A stretch of DNA of 25,508 nucleotides from Saprospiraceae bacterium (GCA_029262975.1 JAJCYJ010000201.1:1-25508); one strand, 5' to 3'; numbered from the stretch's first letter, positions 13,642 to 22,871 are shown. Notes: a model not told the origin generated them from the letters alone. Translations and numbers: made by a program.

Positions 13642-16440
13642 ATGAGTGAAGTTACCTATATAGGCGAACATCTGTGGCTTGGCTATCTAGGCCATTTTGC
13701 GGTAACATTGGCATTTGTCAGCGCGCTGTTTTCCGCTTGGTCATATTACAAAAGTATAAAGACGGATACTTCCTGGTTTAGACTCGGTCAATGGGGATAT
13801 ATCGTTCATGGTATCAGTATTCTGCTTATCATAGGTCTTGTATTGTTTGCCATGACATCGCGATTCTATGAATATGATTATGTCTATAGAACAGTCTCTG
13901 ACAGTTCTCCCATGCGATATCTGTTAGCTGCTTTTTGGGCTGACCAGGAAGGCAGTTTCTTGTTATGGATGTTTTGGCATGTCATCTTGGGCTGGATTTT
14001 CATGACCAAAGGAAAAGAATGGACGGCACCGACAATGATCACACTGGCGTTGATTCAAGTGTTTTTAACCAGTATGCTTCTCGGCGTTTATATACCATTT
14101 TTTGAGGACGATTTCAAGATTGGAAGCAATCCGTTCATTCTTGTTCGTGATGTATATCAAGCACCCATTTTTGCCAATGCAGATTACCTGACTTTAATAG
14201 AAGGCCGTGGTCTGAATCCACTTCTCCAGAATTACTGGATGACTATTCATCCCCCCGTTCTTTTTCTTGGATTTGCGAGTGTATCAATTCCATTTTGTAT
14301 GTCCATTGCAGGTTTATCCGCGGACAATCATATGGCTCTGATGAAACCCATTCTTAAATGGTCTTTATTCAGTGCATTTATTTTTGGATTAGGTATTTTA
14401 ATGGGAGGTGCATGGGCGTATGAGGCATTGACTTTTGGTGGGTATTGGGCCTGGGATCCTGTAGAAAATTCTTCATTAGTTCCCTGGCTTGTCCTCCTGG
14501 CAGGCATTCACACTAATTTAATTGCGCGATCTACCCAGTTCTCTATTAAGACTACATATGTCTACTATATGTTAGCATTCCTCCTTGTCCTTTATTCTAC
14601 CTTCTTAACCCGAAGTGGTATTCTTGGTGACACGTCTGTACATGCTTTTACGACGATGGGATTGGAATCTCAGCTCCTCTTGTTTATATTCTTTTTTGCA
14701 GGACTTGGTATTTATAAATATGTAGTTGGTGGCAAAACAATCCCGACAAAACCTAAAGAAGAACATATCTACAGTCGGGAATTCTGGATGTTTGTCGGAG
14801 CACTGGTGCTTTTCTTCTCTGGTCTTCTTATGACTGCATCCACTTCTCTTCCTGTTTATAATAAAATCTTTGAGATTTGGGATCCAAATCATATTCCGAT
14901 TGCCATAGATGATGCCATGCATCATAACAATAAATATCAGCTTTGGATTGGTGTATTTATCGGAGTTCTTTCCGGGTTATCTATAATGCTCAGATATAAT
15001 GGAGCCAATTGGCTATCCTATAAGAAAAAATACGTAAAACATATCCTGGCTTGTATCGCTGTGAGTTTGTTATTTACAGCGCTCATAGGATCAGTGTTGA
15101 GGACTTTTGCCTGGCAACATCATGTATTCTTATTCGCCGGACTTTTTGCAATTATAGCAAATCTTAATTACCTGGTTTCATTCCTGAAAGGAAACCTGAA
15201 GATGTCCGGATCTGTAATTTCGCATCTCGGATTTGGATTTTTAGTATTGGGAATAATGTTCAGCGGTTTAAATAACGAGACGATTACGGCCTCGGCATTT
15301 GTGCAACAGGATTTTGCAGAAGGAGATGGTATCGATAAGGCAGTTGTGCTCATTAAAGACGAGCCATATTTCACTTCAGGCTACTGGATTAATTTTAAAG
15401 GTGATACCCTTGTAGAAAATTTGCGGAAGTATAAACTTGAATTTTCAAAAATCAATGAACAAGAAGAAGTTGTTGACGGTTTTACAACCTTCCCATCAGC
15501 TATCTATAATCGTGATTTTACAAAAGTGGAAGCGCTGAATCCCGGAACAAACAGGAATTTGACTTATGATGTCTTTACGGCCGCAGCCCCTCCACCACAC
15601 ATGCAATCAATTGAGCAGGCCAAGGATACAGAAGATTCATTGAAGTACTTGTCGCATCTGGTTAGTCCGGGGACCACCTTTGAAGAAGAAACTTATATCG
15701 CTACCGTCGGAAGTCCCATGTTCAATCATGATTTTAATGATAGTGACCATGGTGATAGCACAAAATATGACCTAACGGTGGGCATTCCTTTAGAAATTGA
15801 GATTAAGAGAACCGGAGAAAAACTGAATGTTACACCCGGACTTGGATTGAAAAATGCTTTGGTATTCCAATTTCCTGTGGTTATCGATAAACTAGGTATA
15901 AAAATTAAAGTACCCGAATCTTCATTCGCTCAAATCTTTACAGAAGAAGATAAATTACAATATGAAGACGTCATACTAAGTCGTGACCAAACGATCCAAT
16001 GGAATAGTTTTAATGTTACACTTTCCGGGTTTGACAGAAGTGGTAATTTCGATAATTATACAGCCCAGGAAGGGGATATAGCCATTGCTGCTTTATTAAA
16101 TATTACGACTCAGGGTGGGATACAAACAATTCAAAAACCAGTGTTCATCCTGCGCAATGCGCAGCAATATAGTATCAAAGATTATAATGCTGTAACAGGT
16201 CTTCATATCAGATTCTCGAATATTGATCCTGCTTCTGAGTCTATGACTTTCAGAGTGGCTCAGGATATGCGAACCAATGAAGAACTCGAATTGCTGATAG
16301 CCAACGATGTACCGAGGTCTGATCTTTTAATTGTTGAAGCGAATATATTTCCAGGGATCAACCTTGTCTGGTTGGGATGCCTTATGATGTTAGCAGGACT
16401 GCTACTTAGTTTTTTGGGCAAAAGAAGAATTACAACTTGA
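13642..16440 (+). CDS. ccmF: Cytochrome c heme lyase subunit CcmF
   Basis: 932 residues, longer than the roughly 650 of proteobacterial CcmF. The N-terminal two thirds are a multi-helix membrane domain with FWADQEGSFLLW (98-109), TIHPPVLFLGF (201-211, a conserved His) and the WWD heme-handling motif GGYWAWDPVENSSLVPWL (266-283), followed by GIHTN and LTRSGILGDTSVHAF. A long soluble periplasmic segment (about 560-890) precedes a final membrane helix (LVWLGCLMMLAGLLLSFLG). It catalyses ligation of heme from CcmE to CxxCH apocytochromes at the periplasmic face. The enlarged soluble domain is seen in Bacteroidetes CcmF and may replace parts of CcmH, which is an inference. Other ccm genes are not in the window. 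Confidence 0.93.
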   Translation: MSEVTYIGEHLWLGYLGHFAVTLAFVSALFSAWSYYKSIKTDTSWFRLGQWGYIVHGISILLIIGLVLFAMTSRFYEYDYVYRTVSDSSPMRYLLAAFWADQEGSFLLWMFWHVILGWIFMTKGKEWTAPTMITLALIQVFLTSMLLGVYIPFFEDDFKIGSNPFILVRDVYQAPIFANADYLTLIEGRGLNPLLQNYWMTIHPPVLFLGFASVSIPFCMSIAGLSADNHMALMKPILKWSLFSAFIFGLGILMGGAWAYEALTFGGYWAWDPVENSSLVPWLVLLAGIHTNLIARSTQFSIKTTYVYYMLAFLLVLYSTFLTRSGILGDTSVHAFTTMGLESQLLLFIFFFAGLGIYKYVVGGKTIPTKPKEEHIYSREFWMFVGALVLFFSGLLMTASTSLPVYNKIFEIWDPNHIPIAIDDAMHHNNKYQLWIGVFIGVLSGLSIMLRYNGANWLSYKKKYVKHILACIAVSLLFTALIGSVLRTFAWQHHVFLFAGLFAIIANLNYLVSFLKGNLKMSGSVISHLGFGFLVLGIMFSGLNNETITASAFVQQDFAEGDGIDKAVVLIKDEPYFTSGYWINFKGDTLVENLRKYKLEFSKINEQEEVVDGFTTFPSAIYNRDFTKVEALNPGTNRNLTYDVFTAAAPPPHMQSIEQAKDTEDSLKYLSHLVSPGTTFEEETYIATVGSPMFNHDFNDSDHGDSTKYDLTVGIPLEIEIKRTGEKLNVTPGLGLKNALVFQFPVVIDKLGIKIKVPESSFAQIFTEEDKLQYEDVILSRDQTIQWNSFNVTLSGFDRSGNFDNYTAQEGDIAIAALLNITTQGGIQTIQKPVFILRNAQQYSIKDYNAVTGLHIRFSNIDPASESMTFRVAQDMRTNEELELLIANDVPRSDLLIVEANIFPGINLVWLGCLMMLAGLLLSFLGKRRITT

Positions 16441-16560
16441 TCTTGTGAGTGCTGGAATTCTTAGCCAGTAAACAGGATACTTCAAAAAAGCTTAGTTAGG
16501 GTGTGACAATTAGTCTCCTATGCGTTACTAATATATTGAACACCATTCTTCTTTTAGAAT

Positions 16561-17064
16561 ATGCCTTCCAAATTGGAAAAAGATTTCATTTTATTAATTG
16601 ATCATAACAAGGGGATCATCAATAGTCTGTGTCGTGTCTACAGCAATCAAAATCATGATTACCATGATGCAAGACAGGAAGTGATTTTACAGTTGTGGCG
16701 TGCTTATCCGGACTTCAGACAAGCTTCAAAAGTCAGCACTTGGGTATACAAGGTCTGTCTGAATACTTTATTGAATCGTAAAAGGAGTCAAAAATTCAGA
16801 CCAGAAGTGAATATTTCAGAGGCTATGGATTTACCATCAAAAATATATAGTACCTACTGTGATGATGATATCAGATTGCTTTATGAAATACTTGATCAAT
16901 TAATTGATATAGAAAAGGCCATTGTTATTCTACATTTAGAAGGGTATAAATATCGCGAAATTGCCGAGATTGTAAATCTTTCTCCGACTGCGATAAGTAC
17001 AAAGATGAGCCGCATTAAAAAGAGACTTTCAATCATATTTAAAAGCCTGAACTATGAACTTTGA
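16561..17064 (+). CDS. ECF-type sigma-70 family RNA polymerase sigma factor
   Basis: 167 residues. Region 2 is visible as INSLCRVYSNQNHDYHDARQEVILQLWRAYPDF followed by KVSTWVYKVCLNTLLNRKR (about 20-75), the usual helices contacting the -10 element and core enzyme. Region 4 is IEKAIVILHLEGYKYREIAEIVNLSPTAISTKMSRIKKRL (about 117-157), a helix-turn-helix. Such ECF factors redirect RNA polymerase to a small regulon in response to an envelope or extracytoplasmic cue, usually through a membrane anti-sigma. The next gene overlaps it by 11 bp and encodes a tiny membrane protein, the likely partner. Its own promoter in 16441-16560 was not identified. Confidence 0.9.
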   Translation: MPSKLEKDFILLIDHNKGIINSLCRVYSNQNHDYHDARQEVILQLWRAYPDFRQASKVSTWVYKVCLNTLLNRKRSQKFRPEVNISEAMDLPSKIYSTYCDDDIRLLYEILDQLIDIEKAIVILHLEGYKYREIAEIVNLSPTAISTKMSRIKKRLSIIFKSLNYEL

Positions 17065-17242
17065 ACGATTTGGAAAAAGTTGGCTTTTTATAAAGCGTAT
17101 CAATTTTTTGGACACGATTGACTCAAATGAAATTCTTTCAATAATTAGGAAACAGGAAGTTCAAAAAGTTACATTTTCCAATTACCATATTTCTGTAATT
17201 GGAATATTTTTATTACAAATTGTATGTTGTCAGGGTTCGTGA
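17054..17242 (+). CDS. Small membrane protein overlapping the ECF sigma gene, possible anti-sigma remnant
   Basis: 62 residues: a charged N-terminal half (FERFGKSWLFIKRINFLDTIDSNEIL, IIRKQEVQKV) and one C-terminal hydrophobic segment (YHISVIGIFLLQIVCC). ATG at 17054 lies inside the end of the sigma gene in another frame, an arrangement usual for ECF sigma/anti-sigma pairs in Bacteroidetes. Those partners normally have a longer cytoplasmic helix bundle and often a periplasmic domain; this one stops just after the membrane segment. It may be a minimal membrane tether or a truncated anti-sigma. Function inferred from position only. Confidence 0.55.
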   Translation: MNFERFGKSWLFIKRINFLDTIDSNEILSIIRKQEVQKVTFSNYHISVIGIFLLQIVCCQGS

Positions 17243-17260
17243 TTACACAGTGATCAATTG

Positions 17261-18091
17261 ATGCATAAATATATATTCACATGGGATCTTGACCCTGAGT
17301 TCATTTCACTATTTGGGTTCCATTCATTGAGATATTACACGCTATTTTTTGCCACCGGATTAATAATTGGAGGACGATTAGTTAAAGGTTTTATTACAAA
17401 AGCCTACGATTCATCATTCCAAATTGATTTGCTCTTTATTTATATAGTTATTGGCATTATAGTCGGAGCCAGATTGGGTCATTGCCTATTCTACGATCCG
17501 ATCTTTTATTTTCATAATCCAATTGAAATGCTAATGCCTATTCAGAAGATTAATAATGTTTGGGAGTTCACGGGATATTTAGGTCTGGCAAGTCATGGTG
17601 GTGCGCTGGGTGTTCTATCTGGAGTTTGGCTTTTTTGTCGACATACAGGCTATTCTTTTCTTGGGACGACAGATGCGCTTGCGGTTGCAGTACCCTTAAC
17701 TGGTGCTTTCATAAGAGTAGGGAATTTTATGAATTCCGAAATTGTAGGAATCCCTACTGGGGGCAATTATGGAATTATATTCAAGAGCACTGATATGATA
17801 CCAAGACATCCAAGCCAACTATACGAAGCCCTGGTTTATCTTATTATCTTTCTTTTCATTTTTTATAATCATCAGAAGTTGGTGAAGATACGAGGCAGGC
17901 TTACTGGGATCATGATTGTACTAGTATTTTCCAGTAGATTTATTTTAGAATATTTTAAATCAGACCAGGCATATTTTGAGAAGGAATTGATCTTTAGTTT
18001 AGGTCAATTATTAAGCGTTCCATTTGTCATATTTGGTGCATACTTGTTAATAAGAACATACCTGTATCCACATGAAGTAAACATGTCATAA
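17261..18091 (+). CDS. lgt: Prolipoprotein diacylglyceryl transferase
   Basis: Transfers diacylglycerol from phosphatidylglycerol to the lipobox Cys of prolipoproteins in the inner membrane, the first step of lipoprotein maturation. Seven or so hydrophobic segments are present. Family motifs: LRYYTLFFATGLIIGG (23-38), GARLGHCLFYDP (69-80), LASHGGALG (109-117, with the functionally important His112), and the signature GAFIRVGNFMNSEIVGIPT (148-166, with Arg152, Asn155 and Glu160), then PRHPSQLYEAL. ATG at 17261 is preferred over TTG one codon upstream, giving 276 residues. It follows the small membrane protein gene by 18 bp and may share a transcript with the ECF sigma gene. This enzyme would modify the several lipoproteins encoded in this window. 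Confidence 0.95.
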   Translation: MHKYIFTWDLDPEFISLFGFHSLRYYTLFFATGLIIGGRLVKGFITKAYDSSFQIDLLFIYIVIGIIVGARLGHCLFYDPIFYFHNPIEMLMPIQKINNVWEFTGYLGLASHGGALGVLSGVWLFCRHTGYSFLGTTDALAVAVPLTGAFIRVGNFMNSEIVGIPTGGNYGIIFKSTDMIPRHPSQLYEALVYLIIFLFIFYNHQKLVKIRGRLTGIMIVLVFSSRFILEYFKSDQAYFEKELIFSLGQLLSVPFVIFGAYLLIRTYLYPHEVNMS

Positions 18092-18168
18092 TAACCAATT
18101 ATTAAAAATTCAGAGAGTTAATCCACCTTCATTGCCTTGAGCACATTCAGGACTCTTATATTAGCTAT

Positions 18169-19263
18169 GTGAAAAGTACAAGTCATAAATATATCCTTGC
18201 AGACAGCTTTAAAGAATTCAACATATCGTCCTCCTCAGTCAACCTTGTTGTCACTTCCCCACCATACCCCATGGTTGAAATGTGGGATGAGTCTTTTGGC
18301 TCGAATGACAAATCTATTATAGCTCACATTAATAAAGCAGATGGCCAACATGCTTTCGATAAAATGCACCAATTGCTTGACAAAACGTGGAAAGAAGTTT
18401 ATCGCATTCTGAAGCCAGGTGGGTTTTTGTGTATTAATATTGGAGATTCCACCAGAAATCTTGGTGGCCGATTTAGGATTTATCATAACCATAGCAGAAT
18501 CAATAATATCTGTCACTCAATAGGTTTTGATACCCTACCCTCTATCATTTGGCGAAAGCCGACTAATGCGCCCAATAAATTCATGGGATCCGGTATGCTT
18601 CCTGCAGGAGCTTATGTTACACTGGAACATGAATATATCCTTATTATGAGAAAAGGTGAGAAGAGGGTATTTACTAAAGATGAGAAGGAAAATCGTAGTC
18701 GAAGCGCGATATTTTGGGAAGAAAGAAATTCATGGTTTTCTGATCAATGGACTGATGTAAGAGGAAGCAGACAGAAGCTGACGATTGACAGTCTTAGAAC
18801 CAGATCTGCTGCTTTTCCTATTGAGATTCCTCAGCGCCTGATTCAGATGTATAGTGCCTATAACGACACTGTTTTAGATCCTTTTTCGGGTACAGGAACA
18901 ACCTCATTGGCTGCTATGACTGCCGGTCGTAATAGTATTTCGTTGGATAATGATTCTAAATTGCTCAGCTCTACCCTAAAATTTCCTACTAAACGACCCA
19001 CTAAACATGCATTAAACGATCATATTCTCAAGCGACTAAATCAACATATGAATTATGTGAAAGAAAAAGATATGTTGTTTTTCAGATATCGTAATATGCC
19101 TATGGGCATACCTGTCAAGACTCTTCAGGAAAAACTTCTGACGCTGTTTCCTATAAAGTCTATTTATCGAAAAGACGATATTGTAACGGTTAATTACCGC
19201 AATCTAAAATCATCCGAAGTAAGAGAAAGTATGTTCGGTAAAAAATCAGTGCCTGATGAATGA
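18169..19263 (+). CDS. Orphan site-specific DNA methyltransferase (amino-MTase, beta-type order)
   Basis: 364 residues. Catalytic motif IV is TSPPYPM (29-35) near the N-terminus; the SAM-binding motif I is VLDPFSGTGTT (235-245) much later. This IV-before-I order is that of the beta class; SPPY is commonest among N4-cytosine methyltransferases, though N6-adenine cannot be excluded. YRILKPGGFLCINIGD (78-93) is another family block. The target-recognition part is probably 100-210 and the C-terminal 100 residues, which are less typical. The start is GTG at 18169 (an ATG two bases earlier runs into TGA at once). There is no restriction endonuclease gene beside it, so it is a solitary methyltransferase, possibly regulatory or a remnant of a restriction-modification system. 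Recognition sequence unknown. Confidence 0.9.
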   Translation: MKSTSHKYILADSFKEFNISSSSVNLVVTSPPYPMVEMWDESFGSNDKSIIAHINKADGQHAFDKMHQLLDKTWKEVYRILKPGGFLCINIGDSTRNLGGRFRIYHNHSRINNICHSIGFDTLPSIIWRKPTNAPNKFMGSGMLPAGAYVTLEHEYILIMRKGEKRVFTKDEKENRSRSAIFWEERNSWFSDQWTDVRGSRQKLTIDSLRTRSAAFPIEIPQRLIQMYSAYNDTVLDPFSGTGTTSLAAMTAGRNSISLDNDSKLLSSTLKFPTKRPTKHALNDHILKRLNQHMNYVKEKDMLFFRYRNMPMGIPVKTLQEKLLTLFPIKSIYRKDDIVTVNYRNLKSSEVRESMFGKKSVPDE

Positions 19264-19319
19264 TCAATCTTTTAAATATACTCTTTAGCTTTTTCAGAAA
19301 TTCTATAGATAGATCTCAT

Positions 19320-19327
19320 TATATTTG
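19320..19327 (+). promoter_or_regulatory. Possible -7 promoter element before the lactonase-family gene
   Basis: TATATTTG matches TAnnTTTG and lies 9 bp before the ATG at 19337, which would leave an extremely short leader. No -33 element was seen. It may be a chance match. Confidence 0.25.
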
Positions 19328-19336
19328 AGGCGCTCC

Positions 19337-20557
19337 ATGAAAATTATTCGAATGCTCAAATATTTAACTCTCCTCGGATTAACAATTACAATGGTTTCTT
19401 GTAACCCTTCGTCTAAAGGTGATAATCAGAATGAGACGGGTTCACTTCCTGAGATTCAAGAATCTATTGAGAATTTTATTCCTTCTGAGGAAGATATCAC
19501 AATGTATATTGGTACATATACTCGTAAAGAGGGACATGTAGAAGGAAAGGCAAAGGGCATTCACCTGGCTTATCTGAATGCGCATACAGGTGTCATCAAT
19601 GTCAAAGAAACATTCGAAGCAGGAGATAACCCATCTTTTCTTGTTGTCCATCCTACTGGAAAGTTACTCTATGCAGTGAATGAGACAGGCGGGTTCACAG
19701 ATGAATTCTATGGTTCCGTAAGTGCTCTTGCTATCAATGAGGATCATAGTTTATCCTTACTGAATACTAAATCAAGTGAAGGCATTGCTCCATGTCATAT
19801 CTCACTAAGTAACCAGGGCACTCATGTCTTTGTCGCTAATTATGTAACTGGCAGCATAACATCATTTCCTACAACCCTGGAAGGTAGACTGGGCAGTGCT
19901 CAAAATGTTATCAGGTATAAAGGAAAAGGACAAACAGAAAGGCAGACTACAGCACATGCCCATTATATTGCTCATTTAAAAAACGGTGAGGTTATTTCCG
20001 CTGATTTAGGAACAGACTCATTAAGGTTTCATCAATTTACGTCAGGCCAGTTGATCACTTCCAAAAAAGCCATCAAAGCGCCTGCAGGATCGGGGCCGAG
20101 ACATGTAGTCCCCCACCCTGTACTACCTATTCTTTATGTGGTCAATGAATTAAACTCGACGATTACCTCCTTCAAACCAAATGCAAACGATAATTATCAG
20201 GAGTTTCAGACGATTTCAACTTTACAGGAAGGAGAAGATGATGAAGGTAATTGTGCCGCTATAAAAATCACTCCTAACGGTAAAAATCTATACGTCTCTA
20301 ATCGAGGCAATTATAATAATATTGCAATTTTTGATGTAGATGAACAAGGCCAATTATCTATTGTTAGCCACCAATCTTCTCTTGGAAATATCCCTCGTGA
20401 TATCGAGATAAGCCCTGATGGCAAATATCTTGTTGCGGCTAACCAGGATTCTGATAACCTGGTTGCATTCAGTATTAATCAAACAAATGGATTGCTCCAA
20501 AACCCAAAGGTGACCAATGGAGTGCCGACACCTGTCTGTATTAAATTTTTACGGTAG
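19337..20557 (+). CDS. Lactonase-family seven-bladed beta-propeller lipoprotein (6-phosphogluconolactonase-like)
   Basis: The leader IIRMLKYLTLLGLTITMVSC has a lipobox-like end (MVSC, Cys about 22), so the protein should be exported and lipidated. After a short linker rich in Ser, Asn and Glu, the propeller begins at TMYIGTYTRKEGHVEGKAKG and shows repeated blade patterns: HPTGKLLYAVNETGG, SNQGTHVFVANYVTGSITSF, HPVLPILYVVNEL, TPNGKNLYVSNRGNYN and SPDGKYLVAANQDSDNLVAF. This is the PF10282-type family, which includes cytoplasmic Pgl of E. coli, but a lipoprotein cannot serve the pentose phosphate pathway directly; an extracytoplasmic lactone hydrolase or other role is more likely. ATG at 19337 is chosen; a TTG four codons upstream only adds residues before the signal peptide. 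It is convergent with the next gene. Confidence 0.87.
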   Translation: MKIIRMLKYLTLLGLTITMVSCNPSSKGDNQNETGSLPEIQESIENFIPSEEDITMYIGTYTRKEGHVEGKAKGIHLAYLNAHTGVINVKETFEAGDNPSFLVVHPTGKLLYAVNETGGFTDEFYGSVSALAINEDHSLSLLNTKSSEGIAPCHISLSNQGTHVFVANYVTGSITSFPTTLEGRLGSAQNVIRYKGKGQTERQTTAHAHYIAHLKNGEVISADLGTDSLRFHQFTSGQLITSKKAIKAPAGSGPRHVVPHPVLPILYVVNELNSTITSFKPNANDNYQEFQTISTLQEGEDDEGNCAAIKITPNGKNLYVSNRGNYNNIAIFDVDEQGQLSIVSHQSSLGNIPRDIEISPDGKYLVAANQDSDNLVAFSINQTNGLLQNPKVTNGVPTPVCIKFLR

Positions 20558-20592
20558 TATCTTAAAGGAAGGATATTTGCGCAACAAATGTC

Positions 20593-21654
20593 TTAATCAA
20601 CGAAGAAGGATCCACTGTCGGTCGCAAGTAGCTCACTAAGCTTAATATCTTCTTGTTTGATAAAGCCCTCCTGAGGCAGTTTCCCATCAGCAACAAGTTC
20701 TACCACAGCGCAAATAGAACAAGCTGTTGTCCATGAGATTGCACGCCACATTTCGCCGTCAATTTCAATTGGATAAAAAGCTTTAAAATACTCATCTCTA
20801 AGTAATCGCTCATCCTTCCATCCTTCGACTACGACGTATACATAGACTACGTCTTCTTTTACAGGTGGTTTAGCTTTGGAAAGTATTTCTTCAAGTAACT
20901 TTTTATCTTTTTTTAGTATTAATTCATACATCAAAAATTTCATCAGTCGACCATGACCTGGATACCTTATGGTTTTGTAATTAAGTGTATCAAGTTTGCC
21001 GGCATATGTCTCACACATTGTTCCTAATCCTCCGGAAGTACTGAATGCTTCAAATTCCTGTCCCTCAATATTTATATATTCTAAACCATCAAGAGAGGGC
21101 ACCATCTTGCGCACACCGTTATGAATTACTTCTGCATCATTCAGATATTCATTTATTACACCTGCTGGTGACCAGGTAAAGCTATATGCCAGAAGTCCAT
21201 TTGGATAACGAGGCAGTGCACCTACTCTTAATTCCATGTCCCGCAACTTGGTAAAATTGCCAGCCAGGTCAGCGCCGATTATACCGATTAGTCCGGGTGC
21301 CAATCCACATTGTGGAGCCATAACTGATTTGGAATTATGAGCAATTGACCTAATGAAATTTGTGGTTTCAACATCTTCTGTTAGATCGAAGTAATGAACA
21401 CCATTTTTGTGGGCGACTTCTGCTACTTTTTTATTGAGGTAATATGGAAGTGCCGATACGACTGCATCATGACGAGCAAATAAATCTTCTAAAAATTCTG
21501 AAGATGTTACATCACCAGATTCTATCGAAAAGGGGAGCTCATAATTGTAATGAGGCGTGTCTTTATCTACACCAGTTACTTCAAATCTCTTGTTTAAAAG
21601 GATGGCTACGAGTGTTCCAACCTTGCCAAGCCCCAGTACAACCACCTTTTTCAT
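20593..21654 (-). CDS. Saccharopine dehydrogenase-family oxidoreductase (lysine 6-dehydrogenase-like)
   Basis: 353 residues, cytoplasmic. It starts with a Rossmann motif VVVLGLGKVGTLVAILL (4-20). Further family segments are DAVVSALPYYLNKKVAEVA, HYFDLTED, and APQCGLAPGLIGIIGADL around 116-133, the last typical of saccharopine reductase/lysine 6-dehydrogenase proteins. The second half is the catalytic C-terminal domain (SFTWSPAGVINEYLNDAE; FSTSGGLGTMCETYAGKLDTL; KTIRYPGH). The family oxidises or reduces the C-N bond at lysine epsilon carbon in lysine degradation, or related amino-acid derivatives. Which substrate applies here cannot be settled from sequence. It is divergent from the acetyltransferase gene; the gap 21655-21825 is AT-rich and presumably holds both promoters. 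Confidence 0.88.
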   Translation of the reverse strand: MKKVVVLGLGKVGTLVAILLNKRFEVTGVDKDTPHYNYELPFSIESGDVTSSEFLEDLFARHDAVVSALPYYLNKKVAEVAHKNGVHYFDLTEDVETTNFIRSIAHNSKSVMAPQCGLAPGLIGIIGADLAGNFTKLRDMELRVGALPRYPNGLLAYSFTWSPAGVINEYLNDAEVIHNGVRKMVPSLDGLEYINIEGQEFEAFSTSGGLGTMCETYAGKLDTLNYKTIRYPGHGRLMKFLMYELILKKDKKLLEEILSKAKPPVKEDVVYVYVVVEGWKDERLLRDEYFKAFYPIEIDGEMWRAISWTTACSICAVVELVADGKLPQEGFIKQEDIKLSELLATDSGSFFVD

Positions 21655-21825
21655 AGGTAAATATTTTTAAAATTCTATAAATCGAAATCATTATTAAACT
21701 AATCGCGAAAGTAGTATTAATTATGACTTGATTAGCATCATATTAATACATATTTGACCAAATACTTTTGCTTTTTGAAGTCTTCCATGAATTGTAGATA
21801 TTGTGATTGGACTAAGTTAGTGATC

Positions 21826-22308
21826 ATGCATTCTTCGATAATTAAAGCAACGAAAGGCGATTGTAAGGAGATTTCAAACATATATAATCGCTATCTGGGT
21901 AAGGCAACAATGGATCTCGAATACAAGTCACATTTATATTTTGAAGACATTCTACTTACTCAGGACGATATGGAAGAATTATGGGTTATCAAGGAGGACG
22001 AGATTCGTTGTTGGGGAATTATCAAAAAATATAGTGATCGCGCCGGATATAGGTTAACTGGAGAGACATCTGTCTATTGCCATCCAAATTTCATTAACCG
22101 AGGTTATGGAACTACGCTGAAGATACACTTGATGGAAAGGTGTCGGGCACTAGGATATCACCACTTGCTTGCTCGTATTTTTAGCACTAATGAAGTTAGC
22201 ATTAACTACAATATCAAACTAGGTTATACAATCGTGGGGGTCCAAAATGAAATTGGTCAAATTGATGGCAAATGGCAAGATGTCACGGTTATGCAATGTA
22301 TTTTGTAG
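21826..22308 (+). CDS. GNAT-family N-acetyltransferase
   Basis: 160 residues from ATG at 21826, which places the first strand (SSIIKATKGDCKEISNIYNRY) at the N-terminus as usual for phosphinothricin/amino-acid acetyltransferase-like GNATs. The frame is open 72 bp further upstream (TTG 21754, ATG 21787), but that extension is not typical of the fold. Motif A, which binds acetyl-CoA, is SVYCHPNFINRGYGTTLKIHLMERC split over the beta4-alpha3 turn, with NRGYGT as the pyrophosphate loop. ARIFSTNEVSINYNIKLGYTIVG is motif B with the Asn/Tyr contact region. Unusually, the early part reads KATMDLEYKSHLYFEDIL in place of the common TAxFE pattern. Substrate unknown. The 3' end forms one arm of the hairpin at 22294-22321. 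Confidence 0.83.
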   Translation: MHSSIIKATKGDCKEISNIYNRYLGKATMDLEYKSHLYFEDILLTQDDMEELWVIKEDEIRCWGIIKKYSDRAGYRLTGETSVYCHPNFINRGYGTTLKIHLMERCRALGYHHLLARIFSTNEVSINYNIKLGYTIVGVQNEIGQIDGKWQDVTVMQCIL

Positions 22309-22321
22309 CAACAATACATTG
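22294..22321. terminator. Candidate bidirectional terminator between convergent genes
   Basis: A perfect 9-bp inverted repeat (CAATGTATT/AATACATTG) with a 10-nt loop that contains the acetyltransferase stop codon. It lies between convergent genes where a shared terminator is expected, but the stem is AT-rich and no strong T-tract follows on either side. Confidence 0.35.
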
Positions 22322-22334
22322 TGCCTTTCCCGGA

Positions 22335-22871
22335 TTATTTCAAGAGATCTGCGAATTTACTCCTGACTTTGGCCACCTTGGGACTAATAACCACTGTGCA
22401 ATAGCCGTGAAAACTTCCATTTTGCTTATAGAAATTTTGATGTTCTTTTTCGGCTTCATAGAATATTTCAAATGGATTTAATTCGGTTACGATCGGAGAA
22501 GTCCAAATGGAGGAAGCTACTTCTTTTAATGAAAGCTCAGCCGCCGATTTCTGTTCTTCATCGTGATAAAAGATAACCGATCGATATTGAGGACCTTTAT
22601 CATTACCCTGACGATCCTTAGTTGTAGGATCATGGGTTGTCCAAAAAACTTCCAATAATGTATCGTATGAAATAATCGTGGGATCATATTCAATTTGAAT
22701 GACTTCTGCGTGACCCGTTGTTTTCTGGCAAATTTGTCGATAGGTGGGATGCTCAACATGCCCCCCGGAATATCCGGATTTTACACTACGTACACCTTTT
22801 AGATCTTGAAATACTGCTTCTGTACACCAAAAGCATCCTCCGCCAATTGTTGCTAGTTTTGTCATTTTCAT
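22335..22871 (-). CDS. msrA: Peptide methionine sulfoxide reductase A
   Basis: Reduces the S-epimer of methionine sulfoxide in proteins, using thioredoxin as donor. The active site GGCFWCTEA is at 11-19 with catalytic Cys13; the family segment VKSGYSGGHVEHPTYRQIC and TGHAEVIQIEYDP follow, then FWTTHDPTTKDRQGNDKGPQYRS, all standard MsrA blocks. A resolving Cys is present in HGYC near residue 158. No signal peptide, so cytoplasmic. Length (178) is normal for the single-domain form without an MsrB fusion. The start could be Met1 or Met3. It is convergent with the acetyltransferase gene. Confidence 0.96.
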   Translation of the reverse strand: MKMTKLATIGGGCFWCTEAVFQDLKGVRSVKSGYSGGHVEHPTYRQICQKTTGHAEVIQIEYDPTIISYDTLLEVFWTTHDPTTKDRQGNDKGPQYRSVIFYHDEEQKSAAELSLKEVASSIWTSPIVTELNPFEIFYEAEKEHQNFYKQNGSFHGYCTVVISPKVAKVRSKFADLLK

